From: Aspidapion aeneum
Taxonomy: Eukaryota > Arthropoda > Insecta > Coleoptera > Brentidae
Assembly (NCBI GenBank): GCA_963576565.1
Contig: OY755042.1
Coordinates: 5,632,112 to 5,696,111 of the forward strand
Reading direction: 5' to 3'
Length of the DNA stretch: 64,000 nucleotides
Numbering within the stretch: position 1 is the first letter of the stretch; each line of letters opens with the position of its first letter. The notes under the pieces were generated by a model, which made no database searches, was not told where the DNA came from, and was given only the letters and a program-made list of their open reading frames with translations. Below are positions 12,295 through 26,176 of this stretch, piece after piece. The position numbers and the translations under genes are program-made.

Positions 12295-13583
12295 TCACGA
12301 GGAATTCCCCGGCTAAATTAAATTTTAACTGTCACTTTTAGTTTTTGAGATATGACATAAAGTTGCATTTTTTCTTATGGAATGACCTATATTTTAATTA
12401 ATTTTTGAATTCGCCATTGAATTCTTATCAAAATGATGTATGATATGTCATAGTTTGATTGAGCGGTTTAGGAGATATTCAGCTTTTTCACTTATTTCTA
12501 GTGCGCTATGATTTCCTGCTGAGGCAGGTCAAAGCACTCCAGTATTTTTATTATTTTACACAGTCAAAAATGTAGTAAGCCTGGTTTGGAAAAATTATAA
12601 TTCAGCTGACGGCCCTCAAAGCTTGTAATTATTCCCTTTAAGTGTTCGGTGGATTGAAGTTCTCGGTAGGCCTGTGGCAGCTTCTAATTGTCTCAATGAT
12701 CGTAAATTATTTAACTCACGGTCCCTCCTAACGTCATATATTTTGGCCCGCGGTTTTGAAAAAGTGCCATACTGAACAAGGTTCCTTTTCAAGTTTGGAA
12801 ATATATCCATATACGGTTGTCTTCGTTCGGGATACTTTTGTTTTATATATAAGTTTCCAGCGTCCTTATCATTACTTTCCTAGTAACATTTTAACATGTT
12901 TTTGATACATATTTCAAAATAAAATTAAAAACGCTTTTGTGCAAAACAATTTCATATCAAAGCGTAATGTCAAATTGTTTAAACAATTGAAAACAATGAC
13001 AAAACGCCAAGACGCAAGGCCAACTTGATTTGCATAGTATTAGACAACAAAACTATAGGAACATTGAAGTAGGATTTGACCGCAAGGCTTTCATGTCAAA
13101 GGCGCATGATGTCAGTCAAGCATACTAGACAAAAATAAAAAACTTTAATTATCTCCGAAACCGCTCAATAAAACTATGACATATGATACATCGTTTTGAT
13201 AAGAATTCAATGACGAATTCGAAAATTAATTAAAATATACGCCATTCCATAAGAAAAAATGCAACTTTGTCATATCTCAAAAAATAAAAGTGACAGTTAA
13301 AATTTAATTTTGCGGGTGAATTCCTCGTGACAAAGTCTATAAAATTGCAATTTACTCTAAATCAAAATTTCCACTAATAACGAAGTTATAGAGCCCCTTC
13401 CAAAATTCAGACTTTTCAAAAAGCCCCCGTAGCTCAACGACGAGACGATATTTCAAAATGCGGTTTTCACTATAAGTCTTCTCTTGAAATTTGAGCCTAG
13501 CAATGCGTGGTCAGATTTTCTCTGTCACCTCTGGAAGTTCCTTAAATCCCCTAAAAGTGCCCAATTTGGGACACCCTGTACAA
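12295..13583. repeat. Foldback element, ACAGGGTGTCCCA family, copy B
   Basis: Bases 12295-12490 and 13135-13335 are reverse complements around a unique core. The segment 13345-13583, ending GGGACACCCTGTAC, continues the right arm and aligns with the copy at 4394. The matching outer left arm is missing. The end lies 75 bases before exon 2. Confidence 0.75.
12616..12810 (-). pseudogene. Transposase-like helix-turn-helix fragment
   Basis: The minus-strand frame contains LRQLEAATGLPRTSIHRTLK, which fits the DNA-binding helix-turn-helix seen near the N terminus of many insect Tc1/mariner-like transposases. It is about 64 codons long, with no catalytic domain in frame nearby. It sits in the core of a foldback, so it may be a relic of the autonomous parent. 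Confidence 0.5.
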
Positions 13584-13658
13584 ATTTTTGTTTAAATTTT
13601 GTTGACCAGTGTAATAAGATTATCTCGAAGATTATATTATATTTTCTTTTTAAAATAG

Positions 13659-13901
13659 GTGTGAGCAAGCCGACCAAGTTTTTCGAGTTAAGCCAGAGTG
13701 CTTATTTATAACATCAGCTCTGCCGTCTACAATTTCCACTACCTCTACCACGAATATATGCGGTCCCGGCATGGTCTACAACGAATGTGCTATCATCTGC
13801 GAAAATCTATGCACTGATTACCTGTATAGTTTGAGAAAACAGGGCTATTGTTTGGAAGGCGTTCAGTGCGAACCTGGTTGCACCCGAAAAGACAAACCCA
13901 G
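13659..13901 (+). CDS. Hml: Hemocytin/hemolectin-like, exon 2: end of chitin-binding domain, Thr/Ser linker, TIL-like module
   Basis: The first base G completes Lys from exon 1, then reads CEQADQVFRVKPEC, supplying the last cysteines of the six-cysteine CBM14 domain. A Ser/Thr-rich linker (about STISTTSTT) follows and is a likely O-glycosylation zone. The rest, CGPGMVYNECAIICENLC onward to CEPGC, has the cysteine spacing of a trypsin-inhibitor-like (TIL) module as found beside VWD domains. Acceptor is AATAG and donor GTAAAT; two bases carry over to exon 3 and make Ser. Both overlapping ATG-led frames are shadows. Confidence 0.88.
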
Positions 13902-14253
13902 GTAAATATAGAGATTGTTCCATTAAACAGTTCTACGGTCATAGAACCGTCCAAAAAATCCCAATGCGCGTGCAACAAAATGGTTTGGGTTAGATGGAAC
14001 GACCAAATAACTGCTGTTCGATTTACTTCAGGCACGTGATCATATGCGAGAGAGTTAAATTTAAAATCACGTGACTAAAAGAAAGGGTAGGTTTGGCGTC
14101 TCGCTTAAAGATAAATCGAAGACAACGTATGAATTCGAGAGCACGAAATTAAAGTTGTACACTGAAAGGATTACGCAATTACATAGGATTATCATAATAT
14201 ATTTTTAATTTTAGTTCTTTAAAATGCAGATAAAATTACATCAATTTAATTTA

Positions 14254-14776
14254 TACAGGGTGTAACTAAATAAGTGTAAAACATTTAAGGGGATGATTCC
14301 TCATCGAAAAAAAGATAGGATATTTCATATAAAGAAACTTTATTGGAGCATCCCTTGTTAAGATACCGCCCCTTAAAGGGGGTACATAACACTTATGACG
14401 ATGTATCTCTGTAGTTGTTCGTGAAATAATTTTTTGCTGCGAACTGGTTTATTTTGGGCAAAAAATCCAAGAGACATTTTTTATTTACAATGAAACAGGC
14501 TATCGGAAATACATTTTTAAATGGAAAACAAATAATAAGACAAAAAATTACATTGGAAATAAATTTTAGGGGTTGCGTTTTCCACCCCTTACAACCATGG
14601 GGTAAACCAAATTCATTACCGGCTAAGTGTCTTTTTGGTAGTAGAAAATTTTATGTACCCCCTTTAAGGGGCTGTATCTTAACAAGGGATGCTCCAATGA
14701 AGTTTCTTTATATGAAAGATCCTATCTTTTTTTGATGAGGAATCACCCCCTTAAATGTTTTACACTTATTTAGTTC
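14254..14776. repeat. Foldback element with ~140-bp inverted arms
   Basis: The left arm starts TACAGGGTGTAACTAAATAA and its complement closes near 14776. Both arms share the AAGGGATGCTCC / GGAGCATCCCTT block. The ~250-bp core codes for nothing recognisable. Confidence 0.85.
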
Positions 14777-15099
14777 TATATTCACAAAATATAAACCACT
14801 ACAGACTGCCTAATAAACTAAATATACCAAAAATTAAAACGAAGTTGCATTAGCACATATTTTTGGGCGAAACTTGTGAAAATATGTTTATTTTTTCTAA
14901 TATCACAAGTTTTATGTGAAATTTATATATTTATTTATTTGTAATTTGATTTTTATAAAATATTTGTGAAATTACCTACATATTATAGAAAGCTTTAATA
15001 TTCACAAGGTTTTTGCGATTTTATTCATGTTTAGGAAATAGAGATCGTGATACTTCTAAGAAGTTAGGAAAATCACATTTTGTAGCTTGTACTTTAGTA

Positions 15100-16108
15100 A
15101 TGACCTTAATGTCGATGCCTTAAAAACCCCAAAATTTTAATTTACTCCCCTCCCCTATACATTTAAAGTTATGTAAAAGTAGCATTGCCCACTTCCAGAA
15201 ACGCTAGAGAGCTGAACTTGTTAAGACTGAAAGACAAAATGATAAAACTATATGAAAAAATTTAAAAACACCAACATTTTAATTTACTTCCCTCTCCTAT
15301 AAATGTAAATTTATATAAAACTAACATTGCCCACTTCCAGAAAAGCTAGAGAGCTGAGCATTGGAATGCTGATAGAAATTATGATAAAACCATAGGAAAA
15401 AATTTTAAAATTCCAATATTTTCATTTACTCTCCTCCCCTATAAATGTAAAGTTATGTAAAAGTAACATTACCCACTTCCAAAAACGCTAGAGCTGAATT
15501 TAAACACGAACACGACAATTTTAATTTATTTCCCTCCCCTATACATGTAAAGTTATGTAAAAGTAACATTGTGCACTTTCAGAAACGCTAGAGAGCTGAG
15601 CTTTGGAAGGCTGAAGGAACTACGATAAAACCATGGAAAAAAATTAAAAAACCTCAAAAATTTAAGTAAGGCATTGCAAAAGTTTTGAACAATATTCCGC
15701 ATATTTTACTACTTTAAAAATTAAGTATTATCCAATTTCTTTAAAAAAGAAGTGAAATCATAACAAAAACATTTCATGTAAAAAAAAGCCAAGTACGCGA
15801 AAATGGCATTCCGTAAAAAGAATTGAGATAAAAGTAAAGCCAAGTTCTCCAATACAAATTTCAAAATGAAAGGTTCTTACTAGTTGGGAAATATTTTTCT
15901 AAACTTGGCTATTACGGCTGTAAATGACTCTTAGGCACAGTGCTAAATTGAACATAAAGAAGTATGGCTGTAATAGCAAAGTTTAAAAAAACATTTCCAA
16001 ACTAGTAAAAACCTTTCATTTTGAAATTTGTATTGGAGAACTTGGCTTTACTTTTATCTCAATTCTTTTTACGGAATGCCATTTTCGCGTACTTGGCTTT
16101 TTTTTACA
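15100..16108 (+). mobile_element. 142-bp tandem-repeat element, 5'-truncated copy 1
   Basis: About four units of 142 bases (landmark TTTAATTTAC at about 15136 and 15278) precede a giant terminal hairpin (15779-16108) whose arms meet around 15935. It ends TTTTTACA like the complete copy at 40670-42654, but the 5' part of that copy is absent. Confidence 0.75.
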
Positions 16109-16667
16109 TAAAATGTAATTCCCTTTATTGCCTTTTTTTAACGTTCATAATGTAATATCAATATAAGAAAAAAATATGGCATAGAGGTTATGACCTCTAT
16201 AAAGTCCCCCCCCCCCCGAACCGAACCGAAGCATCCCCCCCCCCGCCGTGCATATTGTACGTTTCGGTTATACAGTTTTAAGTCGCCATGCAAAATGGAG
16301 TGTGTATGGTATCAAGTCGTCAATTTTAATTGTAGTGTTCTTTCAATTCCTTGCAGCAAATCAAACATGTAAACCTGCCTAACCCGCCATAACCGAGCAT
16401 GCTTATCGTACGTTATACTGTACAAGTAAAACGGACGATAAGCATGTGTGTCTAAGGGGCCTTAAGACTGCTAGAGTATACAAGTGAAGCTTTGTACCAA
16501 ATTTTATAAATTTTCTACAACTTTTTCCTAGATTTCTTATTTCAGAAATAAGTGGTAATATTGTCCTAACAAGCAGTTCATTTTGCTTCAGGGCCAAATC
16601 GTTTATTTATCTTTATTTATATTCAAAATTGTAATAAGATGAATTGATTGATAAATAAACTGATTTT

Positions 16668-17977
<1,310 letters not shown>

Positions 17978-18227
17978 TATATTGTTAATATATTTTAAAA
18001 CTTATGTATGTACGTACGTAATTATTAGTCCCGGAATATACGGATGTAAAATAGGAATAAAATGTAGTCCCTGGGACATAGTTTGCTGTATGAGTTAAAA
18101 ACTAAAACATTTTTTTTATACAGAAGCAAGCTTTTAGAGAAGTACCATCGAAGATACAAATTAGGTATCCGTCTCAATCTGCTCTCATATTGACCAAAAT
18201 ATTGCAGTTTTCATATTTTTCTTTTAG

Positions 18228-18513
18228 TTGCCCTCATGGCCACCTGCTTGCCGACGAAAATCGCTGCGTAGCAGCCCAGAACTGTATGTGTAGTAACGAA
18301 AATCTGTCCCATTTGAAACCGGGGGAAATAGTCATGGTTTCTCAGTGCGTACGCTGCCAGTGCGCCCTTAATTTTATCGAGTGCTTCGATTCCTGCTCCG
18401 TCACTCCTTCACCTCCAACAGCACCATATTCCGAGCCTACATCTTCGTCAGAGTGGCCCACACCTCACATTATTGCAGTGCCTCATTGCTCTCAAGACGA
18501 TTATATTGATTTG
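18228..18513 (+). CDS. Hml: Hemocytin/hemolectin-like, exon 3: TIL/VWC-like module and Pro/Ser/Thr linker
   Basis: The acceptor is TTCTTTTAG; the first base makes Ser with the two bases of exon 2. The frame reads CPHGHLLADENRCVAAQNC, completing the TIL module, then a VWC-like segment with GEIVMVSQCVRCQC, and a linker rich in Pro, Ser and Thr (TPSPPTAPYSEPTSSSEWP). It ends in phase 0 at donor GTAAGA after YIDL, which leads directly into the first discoidin domain. Length 286 bases. Cysteine pairs are intact and there is no internal stop. Confidence 0.88.
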
Positions 18514-19486
18514 GTAAGATCCGTAGTCGATTAAGGGCGTTCCTAAATACAGAGTAACATCGAAAACGAAGCAAAGATGTCGAATTCTAATTTAAGGGAC
18601 CCTTTAGGCTTATTAAAATGTTTGTAAAATGCACCATCTTCAAGGGGTTAGTTTAATAACTCGCATTTAAACAAATCCAGTGCGTGGCACCTTTTTTAAA
18701 GGCCTTTTAAATGTATTTAAAATGATGATACTTATATTAAAATCTGTCATTTTAAATAGTTTATTTAGATATATATTTTGTGTGTTTCTGAAAGATTTAG
18801 AAGTGTCGAGACCAATGGATTTTATTTATTGTCCTAGAGAACAATTTACAATGACTTTTGGTTTACCAGGGTCCTTTTCAGAAAGGGTAAGTTTAACCCC
18901 AGAAATATACAGGCGCGCGCAGCATTTTGAATTAAAGGGACGATGCATAGCACAGTAACAAAAAATATAAAATAGATAATCCTTAGTATACCGAATGTAT
19001 AAAAAAAACTTTTTTCGTTAAAATTTAAGAAATTTACTACCGATTTTAATGCAACAACTTAATTTTTTTTTGTCTCAAAATTCAAGATAGACAAAATCAA
19101 TTCGTCAATCAACAACAAAAGATCGATTATTTTTATTTTTCAATTTAGAACAATCTATCAACCATTCAACTATTGCCTTGGTAATTCTATTTGCATTAGT
19201 TTCCTCATAAATTCAGATCAATAAAAAAAAACATTATGGTGAGAATCAAATTATTGCTTTTTGAAGACTATTGTACATTTTCCGCCACCTTAAAACTTTT
19301 TACTTTACTATTTTTAACAAATTAGTACGACCTAAAACGCATCGTTCAACCATATGGGAAAAATTTCCTTAACCATATGAAAACTTCGGCCTGGCTTAGG
19401 TTAAAACTGGCACTTTATTTTGTCATAATAGAAAAAGAAAGCGCATAAGCGGTTAAAAACAAGAAACCGAAAACACAGCCAGCCAG

Positions 19487-19700
19487 AAAGTTTGAAACTC
19501 GTAGACAATGATTGAGTAGAAACAAAATTTACGACTTCCATTGTCTTTATTTATTTTAAACACGACGTTTCGGTTAGTAAGTATCTCTAACTGTTTTTAA
19601 GTGTATTTTTAGTTTACAACTGAAAACGGTTAGAGATATTTACTAACCGAAACGTCATGTTTAAAATAAATAAAGACAATAGAAGTCCGAAATTTTATTT
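19487..19700. mobile_element. Penelope-like family A, paired inverted terminal repeats only
   Basis: The inverted copies at 19535-19595 and 19628-19688 both carry the ACTAACCGAAACGTC block of the family A terminal repeat. The left tip (GAAACTCGTAGACAATGATT) matches the 5' tip of the element at 45558. CCAGCCAG flanks both sides (19479-19486 and 19701-19708), a plausible 8-bp target duplication. No coding sequence remains. Confidence 0.75.
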
Positions 19701-19772
19701 CCAGCCAGGGAGTATTGACATTAGATAGAGCAGTGTAATTGTGTACAGATAAAAGGGATAAGTAGGTCTAGA

Positions 19773-20383
19773 CAGGGCTATCAAAATGGACGGGCCACGA
19801 TCCTCCACTTTGTTGACGTCACATCCGGGGCTGATTTTTTGTGATGGTCACGTTACGACACAGCTGATTGTCTTTAACATATTGAAGTTGGAATGACGGT
19901 TCATGGATATTTGATTTTTTTTTAAATAAAGCCGTTTTTGAGATTGTTTTTACTATATTCTCGCAGAACAATTTTTTTTTAATGTATATTAAGCCCTAAT
20001 TTTTCATAGCCGCTTCATTAACTCAAACAAAAATTAAGTTTAAAGTAGAAGTGAATGTGACAATCACATATGACAAAGTCAAATACATTATCAATTATAA
20101 CAGTTGGCATGTGGTTCATGGCGGGTAATTTGAATTCAAAATAAGGAATGCTAAATCTTGAAGATTTAAACCTTTTAATCATGTTGCTTCCATACAAACC
20201 TTTGGTGGAATATCGGGAGGGTGTTTGAGAATATTTAACTGAAATTTTGCGGAAATCTGTAGTGCCATTTTGAAAATATCATAAAAAAACGTCTGACCTC
20301 CCATAAGACCCAATGTAAAATTCAGCCCCGGGAGAACAGTTGATTTTTTCAGGGTCGTGGCCTCTATTTTTTTGTTGGCCTTG
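19773..20383 (+). mobile_element. CAGGGCTATC non-autonomous DNA element, copy 2 (7-bp TSD)
   Basis: It runs from CAGGGCTATCAAAATGG to GGCCTTG and is flanked by GTCTAGA on both sides (19766-19772 and 20384-20390). It lies immediately next to the C-terminal end of the mariner remnant. Confidence 0.92.
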
Positions 20384-20390
20384 GTCTAGA

Positions 20391-21165
20391 ATACTAACTT
20401 ATATTTAAATGCCGTTTTTTCCTTGACATGTTCTAATATTTTAAAACGGGTTCCTTTTAACGATTTCTTCACTTTAGGAAACAGGTAGACGTCGCAAGGG
20501 GCCAAGTCTGGTGAATATGGTGGGTGGTTAACGACGGGGATCTTCTTATTAGCTAAAAACTGCTTAATAATGGGGCATTGTGGGCCCGTGCATTGTCCTG
20601 GTAGAGCAGCCACGCGTTGTTCTTCCATAAATCTAGACGTTTTTTCCTTGGACGTTACCTTACCTACATCAATACTTCCAATTATAAATGTTGGTTAACT
20701 GTTTGACCCTCACGCGCCCATTCAATAAGAATAACACTCCTAATATCGAAAAAAAAAACAATAAGCATCGCTGTTTTGGATGTGTTGGAGCGCCCTTCTC
20801 GTTCATCATCTTTAACGTCTTCACGACCGTCGAAAACTTTTATGCCACATAAAAATCATTGAACGAGACATACACTTCTCCCCGTAGACATCTTCTAGCA
20901 TTCGAAAGCAAAGTAGTAGCCGTTTTTTTATGTTTTACTTTAAATTAATACGTTGCTCAATTTTTTCGTTTGTTGTAATTCCGCCAAATGAGCTATGCAC
21001 GATCCGCTTCAAACCACTGGGTAAGCCAAACTAGCAGATGAAATACGACAAGATTGCGCGCGGTAGTGGAACGCACATCAAGGTGAATAACTCCAACCGC
21101 CCGAGGCGTGGATATTTAAAACCTGTTAATACGGGGGCCAGTTTAAAATTTAATTGTCACACCTC

Positions 21166-21172
<7 letters not shown>
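20391..21172 (-). pseudogene. Mariner transposase remnant with one terminal repeat
   Basis: Read on the minus strand, the TIR at about 21150-21172 is followed by a leader, then N-terminal-like pieces (EKIEQRINLK, MSRSMIFMWHKSFR) broken by stops. An internal deletion follows, then the C-terminal block HPPYSPDLAPCD with LFPKVKKSLKGTRF (20400-20545). This is the third-Asp region of a mariner DD34D catalytic domain. The first two catalytic Asp regions are missing, so it is inactive. Confidence 0.85.
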
Positions 21173-21207
<35 letters not shown>

Positions 21208-21408
21208 GGTGTCCCAAAAGTCCGAGTCCACCCAAATATCTTCTGAACCAATTTGCCAGTGATCGATAACATTAAAAGATCTATTTTATGGAGGGGCGGC
21301 ACACTCGCCACTTCATAAAACAGATCTCTTGATACTATCGATCACTGCCAATTATGGAACTATCTTTAATAGTTCAGAATTTGGGTGGACTCGGACTTTT
21401 AGGACACC

Positions 21409-21441
<33 letters not shown>
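21168..21441. repeat. Foldback element flanked by (TA)n on both sides
   Basis: An inverted-repeat element (about 21205-21411) has ends AGGTGTCCCAAAAGTCCGAG and its complement; arms are about 35 bases plus a second inner pair (GATCGAT region). It sits inside a TA microsatellite (21168-21204 and 21411-21441), consistent with insertion at TA. Confidence 0.8.
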
Positions 21442-21449
<8 letters not shown>

Positions 21450-22244
21450 CAGATGTTGGCAAATACTTAGTTACCGCTCTACATTGTGCCTTTTCTACCC
21501 TTAAACATTTTTGCGGTGTGCCGCTGGTGAATTCTGAAAAAGAAATAAAAGTACTGTTTGGTTTAGAAATTTTTTGATCTGTTATATTTTTTTTCATATC
21601 TGCTACTGTTTTTACTAATTTTTTTTTTGTAATTGGCTAAATTTTAAAAATAGTCTAAAAATCTATAGAATATAACAAGATCCGAAAACCTACAAAAAAT
21701 CAAAAGGGTTCTAGACACTATGATTTTATTTCAAATGTGTTTCCTGAATATTTTACACCAAAAATAACAATAATCGGTGGAGGGCTTTTTTAACAATTTT
21801 ACTGAAACAAAGTGACAGTAATTCTTTATTGGTTGTCATGGTGACATGCAATGTTTACATGATATTTCAAAAAACGCCTAATTGATTTAAAATGTTTTTC
21901 AAAAACGGTGTTTAATACAAGTATTTATTTAAGTTTTTTCTAAAACCCCATATTTCTAGTACAAATATGCTAAAAGTGACTTTATAAAAAAAGCCCTCCA
22001 CCGATTATGTTTATTTTATTTGGTTTAAAATATTGAAGTAACCCCTTAAAATCATGAACAAAAGAAAAAAGTCGAGTGCAAGAACTTTTCATTTAATCCT
22101 ATTTAAGGCGCACTGTGGGGCATGACCCCAAAAAATATTTCTGATATAATAGAAGCTTTCATCACAACTTAACATTGATATTAGAATAATATAAACTCCA
22201 GAAACTTTTTAGGAAACGAATCAAAATAATATTTTACCTTGCAG

Positions 22245-22484
22245 GTTCAAGGTGATATGCCATTACCAGATGAAGCGTTCCAAGCCAGCAGCGTGATTGG
22301 TGATGCTTTTCGCCCGCAGAACGCCCGATTCAAACACGAAGATTTGAACTCTGGAGGCAGCTGGGTACCCCTGCACCAAAACCGCGACCAATACCTCGAG
22401 ATCAACCTGGGCCGCCAAGAACCAGTTATTGGCTTGAAACTCAAGGGTAGCGCGTTGTACAATGAATATGTCACAAGTTACAAG
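22245..22484 (+). CDS. Hml: Hemocytin/hemolectin-like, exon 4: first half of discoidin (F5/8C) domain 1
   Basis: F5/8C domains bind carbohydrate or lipid surfaces and are a hallmark pair of hemocytin/hemolectin. This phase-0 exon of 80 codons starts VQGDMPLPDEAFQASSVIGD and continues through SGGSWVPLHQNRDQYLEINL to VTSYK. That matches the family's pattern of an Ala/Ser start, a W near residue 45 and a YLEIDLG-type strand. Acceptor CCTTGCAG is strong; donor GTATCG is weaker than consensus. The hairpin-ended element begins only about 12 bases after the donor. Confidence 0.9.
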
Positions 22485-22496
22485 GTATCGGAAAAA

Positions 22497-25298
22497 ATAC
22501 TCTGCCAATATATGGGTACCTAAGCTCACACTAGGTACTAGAGTTATAGTGTTCGTGTGAGCTAATATATCTAAAATCTGAAATATATTTTATTCAACTC
22601 CAGGCACACTTACCTTTCGTTTAATACCACAGAAGCCATGTTTTAACTTAAACTTTAATTTTTAAAATCTTTTTTTTAAACTAAAATGTGTTTTGTTTAA
22701 TTCCACACTCAATTACCTTTCGTTTTGATATCACACACGACATATTTTCACTTAAACTCTATTCTTTTGTAATCTACCCCCATCCTTTTTTTTAATTCAA
22801 ATTTATTTTGTTTAACTTAAGCCTCAATTACCTTTCGTTTGATATCACACACGCCATATTTTCACATAAACTCTAATTTTTGAAATCTACCCCCACCCTT
22901 TTATTTGGCTTGTGAACGATGGATTTCGTTCATTTTTAAATGGGACCATCCCGACCCGAGACTCAGGCTAGGTACCAAATCTAATTAAAATCGGGCAAGC
23001 GGTTTTTGAGTTATGCGCGTTGGTCGTTACAGACAGACAGACATACAGACAGACATACAGACAGACATACAGACAGACATACAGACATACAGACATACAG
23101 ACAGACATACAGACAGACATACAGACAGACATACAGACAGACATACAGACAGACATACAGACAGACATACAGACAGACATACAGACAGACATACAGACAG
23201 ACATACAGACAGACATACAGACAGACATACAGACAGACATACAGACAGACATACAGACAGACATACAGACAGACATACAGACAGACATACAGACAGACAT
23301 ACAGACAGACATACAGACAGACATACAGACAGACATACAGACAGACATACAGACAGACATACAGACAGACATACAGACAGACAGACATACAGACAGACAT
23401 ACAGACAGACATACAGACAGACATACAGACAGACATACAGACAGACATACAGACAGACATACAGACAGACATACAGACAGACATACAGACAGACATACAG
23501 ACAGACATACAGACAGACATACAGACAGACATACAGACAGACATACAGACAGACATACAGACAGACATACAGACAGACATACAGACAGACATACAGACAG
23601 ACATACAGACAGACATACAGACAGACATACAGACAGACATACAGACAGACATACAGACAGACATACAGACAGACATACAGACAGACATACAGACAGACAT
23701 ACAGACAGACATACAGACAGACATACAGACAGACATACAGACAGACATACAGACAGACATACAGACAGACATACAGACAGACATACAGACAGACATACAG
23801 ACAGACATACAGACAGACATACAGACAGACATACAGACAGACATACAGACAGACATACAGACAGACATACAGACAGACATACAGACAGACATACAGATAG
23901 ACATACAGACAGACATACAGACAGACATACAGACAGACATACAGACAGACATACAGACAGACATACAGACAGACATACAGACAGACATACAGACAGACAT
24001 ACAGACAGACATACAGACAGACATACAGACAGACATACAGACAGACATACAGACAGACATACAGACAGACACAGACAGACATACAGACAGACATACAGAC
24101 AGACATACAGACAGACATACAGACAGACATACAGACAGACATACAGACAGACATACAGACAGACATACAGACAGACATACAGACAGACATACAGACAGAC
24201 ATACAGACAGACATACAGACAGACATACAGACAGACATACAGACAGACATACAGACAGACATACAGACAGACATACAGACAGACATACAGACAGACATAC
24301 AGACAGACATACAGACAGACATACAGACAGACATACAGACAGACAGACATACAGACAGACATACAGACAGACATATAGACAGACATACAGACAGACATAC
24401 AGACAGACATACAGACAGACATACAGACAGACATACAGACAGACATACAGACAGACATACAGACAGACATACAGACAGACATACAGACAGACATACAGAC
24501 AGACATACAGACAGACATACAGACAGACATACAGACAGACATACAGACAGACATACAGACAGACATACAGACAGACATACAGACAGACATACAGACAGAC
24601 ATACAGACAGACATACAGACAGACATACAGACAGACATACAGACAGACATACAGACAGACATACAGACAGACATACAGACAGACATACAGACAGACATAC
24701 AGACAGACATACAGACAGACATACAGACATACAGACAGACATACAGACAGACATACAGACAGACATACAGACAGACATACAGACAGACATACAGACAGAC
24801 ATACAGACAGACATACAGACAGACATACAGACAGACATACAGACAGACATACAGACAGACATACAGACAGACATACAGACAGACATACAGACAGACATAC
24901 AGACAGACATACAGACAGACATACAGACAGACATACAGACAGACATACAGACAGACATACAGACAGACATACAGACAGACATACAGACAGACATACAGAC
25001 AGACATACAGACAGACATACAGACAGACATACAGACAGACATACAGACAGACATACAGACAGACATACAGACAGACAGACATACAGACAGGCATACAGAC
25101 AGACATACAGACAGACATACAGACAGACATACAGACAGACAGACAGACAGACAGACAGATGGCGCAACAAAAAAGTTTCAAAATCATCTGAAACGCAAAG
25201 ATTTATAAAAAATTTTGAAATCGGAGAAACTTTTTTTTTTTCGAGAAAATTAGGATCACCATAGCTCACACTACTATAGTATAGTAGTAGTATATGAT
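22497..25298 (-). mobile_element. Hairpin-ended INE/Helentron-like element, copy 3 (~2.1-kb array)
   Basis: In minus orientation: the terminal AATACTCTGCC block and 3' hairpin (22524-22564) are at the left, then the ~115-bp units, the ACCGCTTG block (about 22994), the expanded array and the 5' block ending near 25262-25298. The 5' hairpin has lost its outer arm. This is about four times longer than the copy at 9373, entirely because of the array. Confidence 0.85.
23029..25159 (-). repeat. Composite 12-bp repeat (ACAGACAGACAT)n, about 175 units
   Basis: The basic tetranucleotide is organised into a 12-base higher-order unit: two CAGA-type repeats then one CATA. Phase breaks occur near 23370, 24068, 24340 and 24728, and rare point variants at about 23896 and 24374. 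The 450-750-residue frames through it are artefacts: a 12-base unit gives a stop-free short-period peptide in several frames. Confidence 0.97.
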
Positions 25299-26133
25299 AT
25301 CACCTTTATTGTCTTGTCTGTAATTGTGACTTTTGGTTTGAAAATATTTTATAATTAATAAAACATTCATGGCTTTCTCGTCGGATTTGCAACCTAGTAG
25401 TGGGGGAGGCCGTAAATATTTTTTTGGAATTTATTTTCTTATTCGATGTATATAAACAAGTATGTTTTGTTAATGATAATAATCAATAATTTTTCATTCT
25501 GGTAAAGCAATCTGTTATGTTAATAACATTCCATTTATTTTTTTAATGAAATAAAATTATCATCAAAACTCACAATGAATACTAATCAATAAAATAGAAC
25601 CTCAGAGTAATAACATATAATTATTACTCTAAGAATAGAACCAATGGCCATCTTCTACAAGTACAAGATGGACTATGATATATCATCTCCCTTTTTAAGT
25701 GACAGTTATTATCCCTCTCTTTTATTCTTTTTTCTTTTCGGGATCAAAACACGGTCTTTTGTAAAATGTATGTATGTGTCAGATTTTTCACAAAACTGAC
25801 CTTAAGGGGCGATTCTTCACAATTTGAAAAAAATCTGACACAATTTGACGCGACAGCTTTTAACCGTAAATCTTGACAACATTGTAAGTTTCAGCTTTGT
25901 TTAAGACCTGCCGAACGGATACATCAATTTTCTAAGGATAAATACGATACAGTGCAAGGTAGAATTCAAACAAGGCATAATTTTAATCTGATTTAAAACA
26001 AAACAACTTACGGCGACATGCGTGAATCTCATTAATGTGCTTGAAAAATAATAATCTATTAAAATTTTAAACACTATTCGCCCTATGGTGGGTGTGCTTT
26101 CGGGCTGTTCGGCCGTCGTCGTTGGAAATTCGT

Positions 26134-26176
26134 TCTCGACGTTTCGCCATCTCGAGTGGATGGCATCTTCAGGAGA
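26134..26176 (-). ncRNA. Hammerhead ribozyme motif in PLE-B left terminal repeat
   Basis: On the minus strand: CTGAAGA core, 6-bp stem II (GCCATC/GATGGC), GAA, palindromic ACGT as a minimal stem III, and C as cleavage base, closed by a 4-bp stem I (TCTC/GAGA). All invariant core bases are present. The tiny stem III suggests activity as a dimer. Confidence 0.75.

Larger units (their letters stand above)
3642..13658 (+). other. Intron 1 (10.0 kb), filled with mobile elements
   Basis: It runs from donor GTATGT to acceptor AATAG. It contains a mariner end (3661), a C2H2 zinc-finger fragment (3966), two related foldbacks (4394 and 12295), a 7-bp-TSD element (8554) and a hairpin-ended element (9373). 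The parts not listed separately hold nothing I can identify. Confidence 0.8.
18514..22244 (+). other. Intron 3 (3.7 kb)
   Basis: It contains PLE terminal repeats (19487), a 7-bp-TSD element (19773), a mariner remnant (20391) and a foldback flanked by TA repeats (21205). The segments 18514-19486 and 21442-22244 hold nothing I can identify. Confidence 0.8.

Noticed and set aside
22968..25269. Open frames of 295-752 codons repeating CLYV, CMSV, RQTY or DIQT
   Set aside because: They arise from the stop-free 12-base repeat and start or end in flanking transposon sequence. No start context, splice signal or domain.
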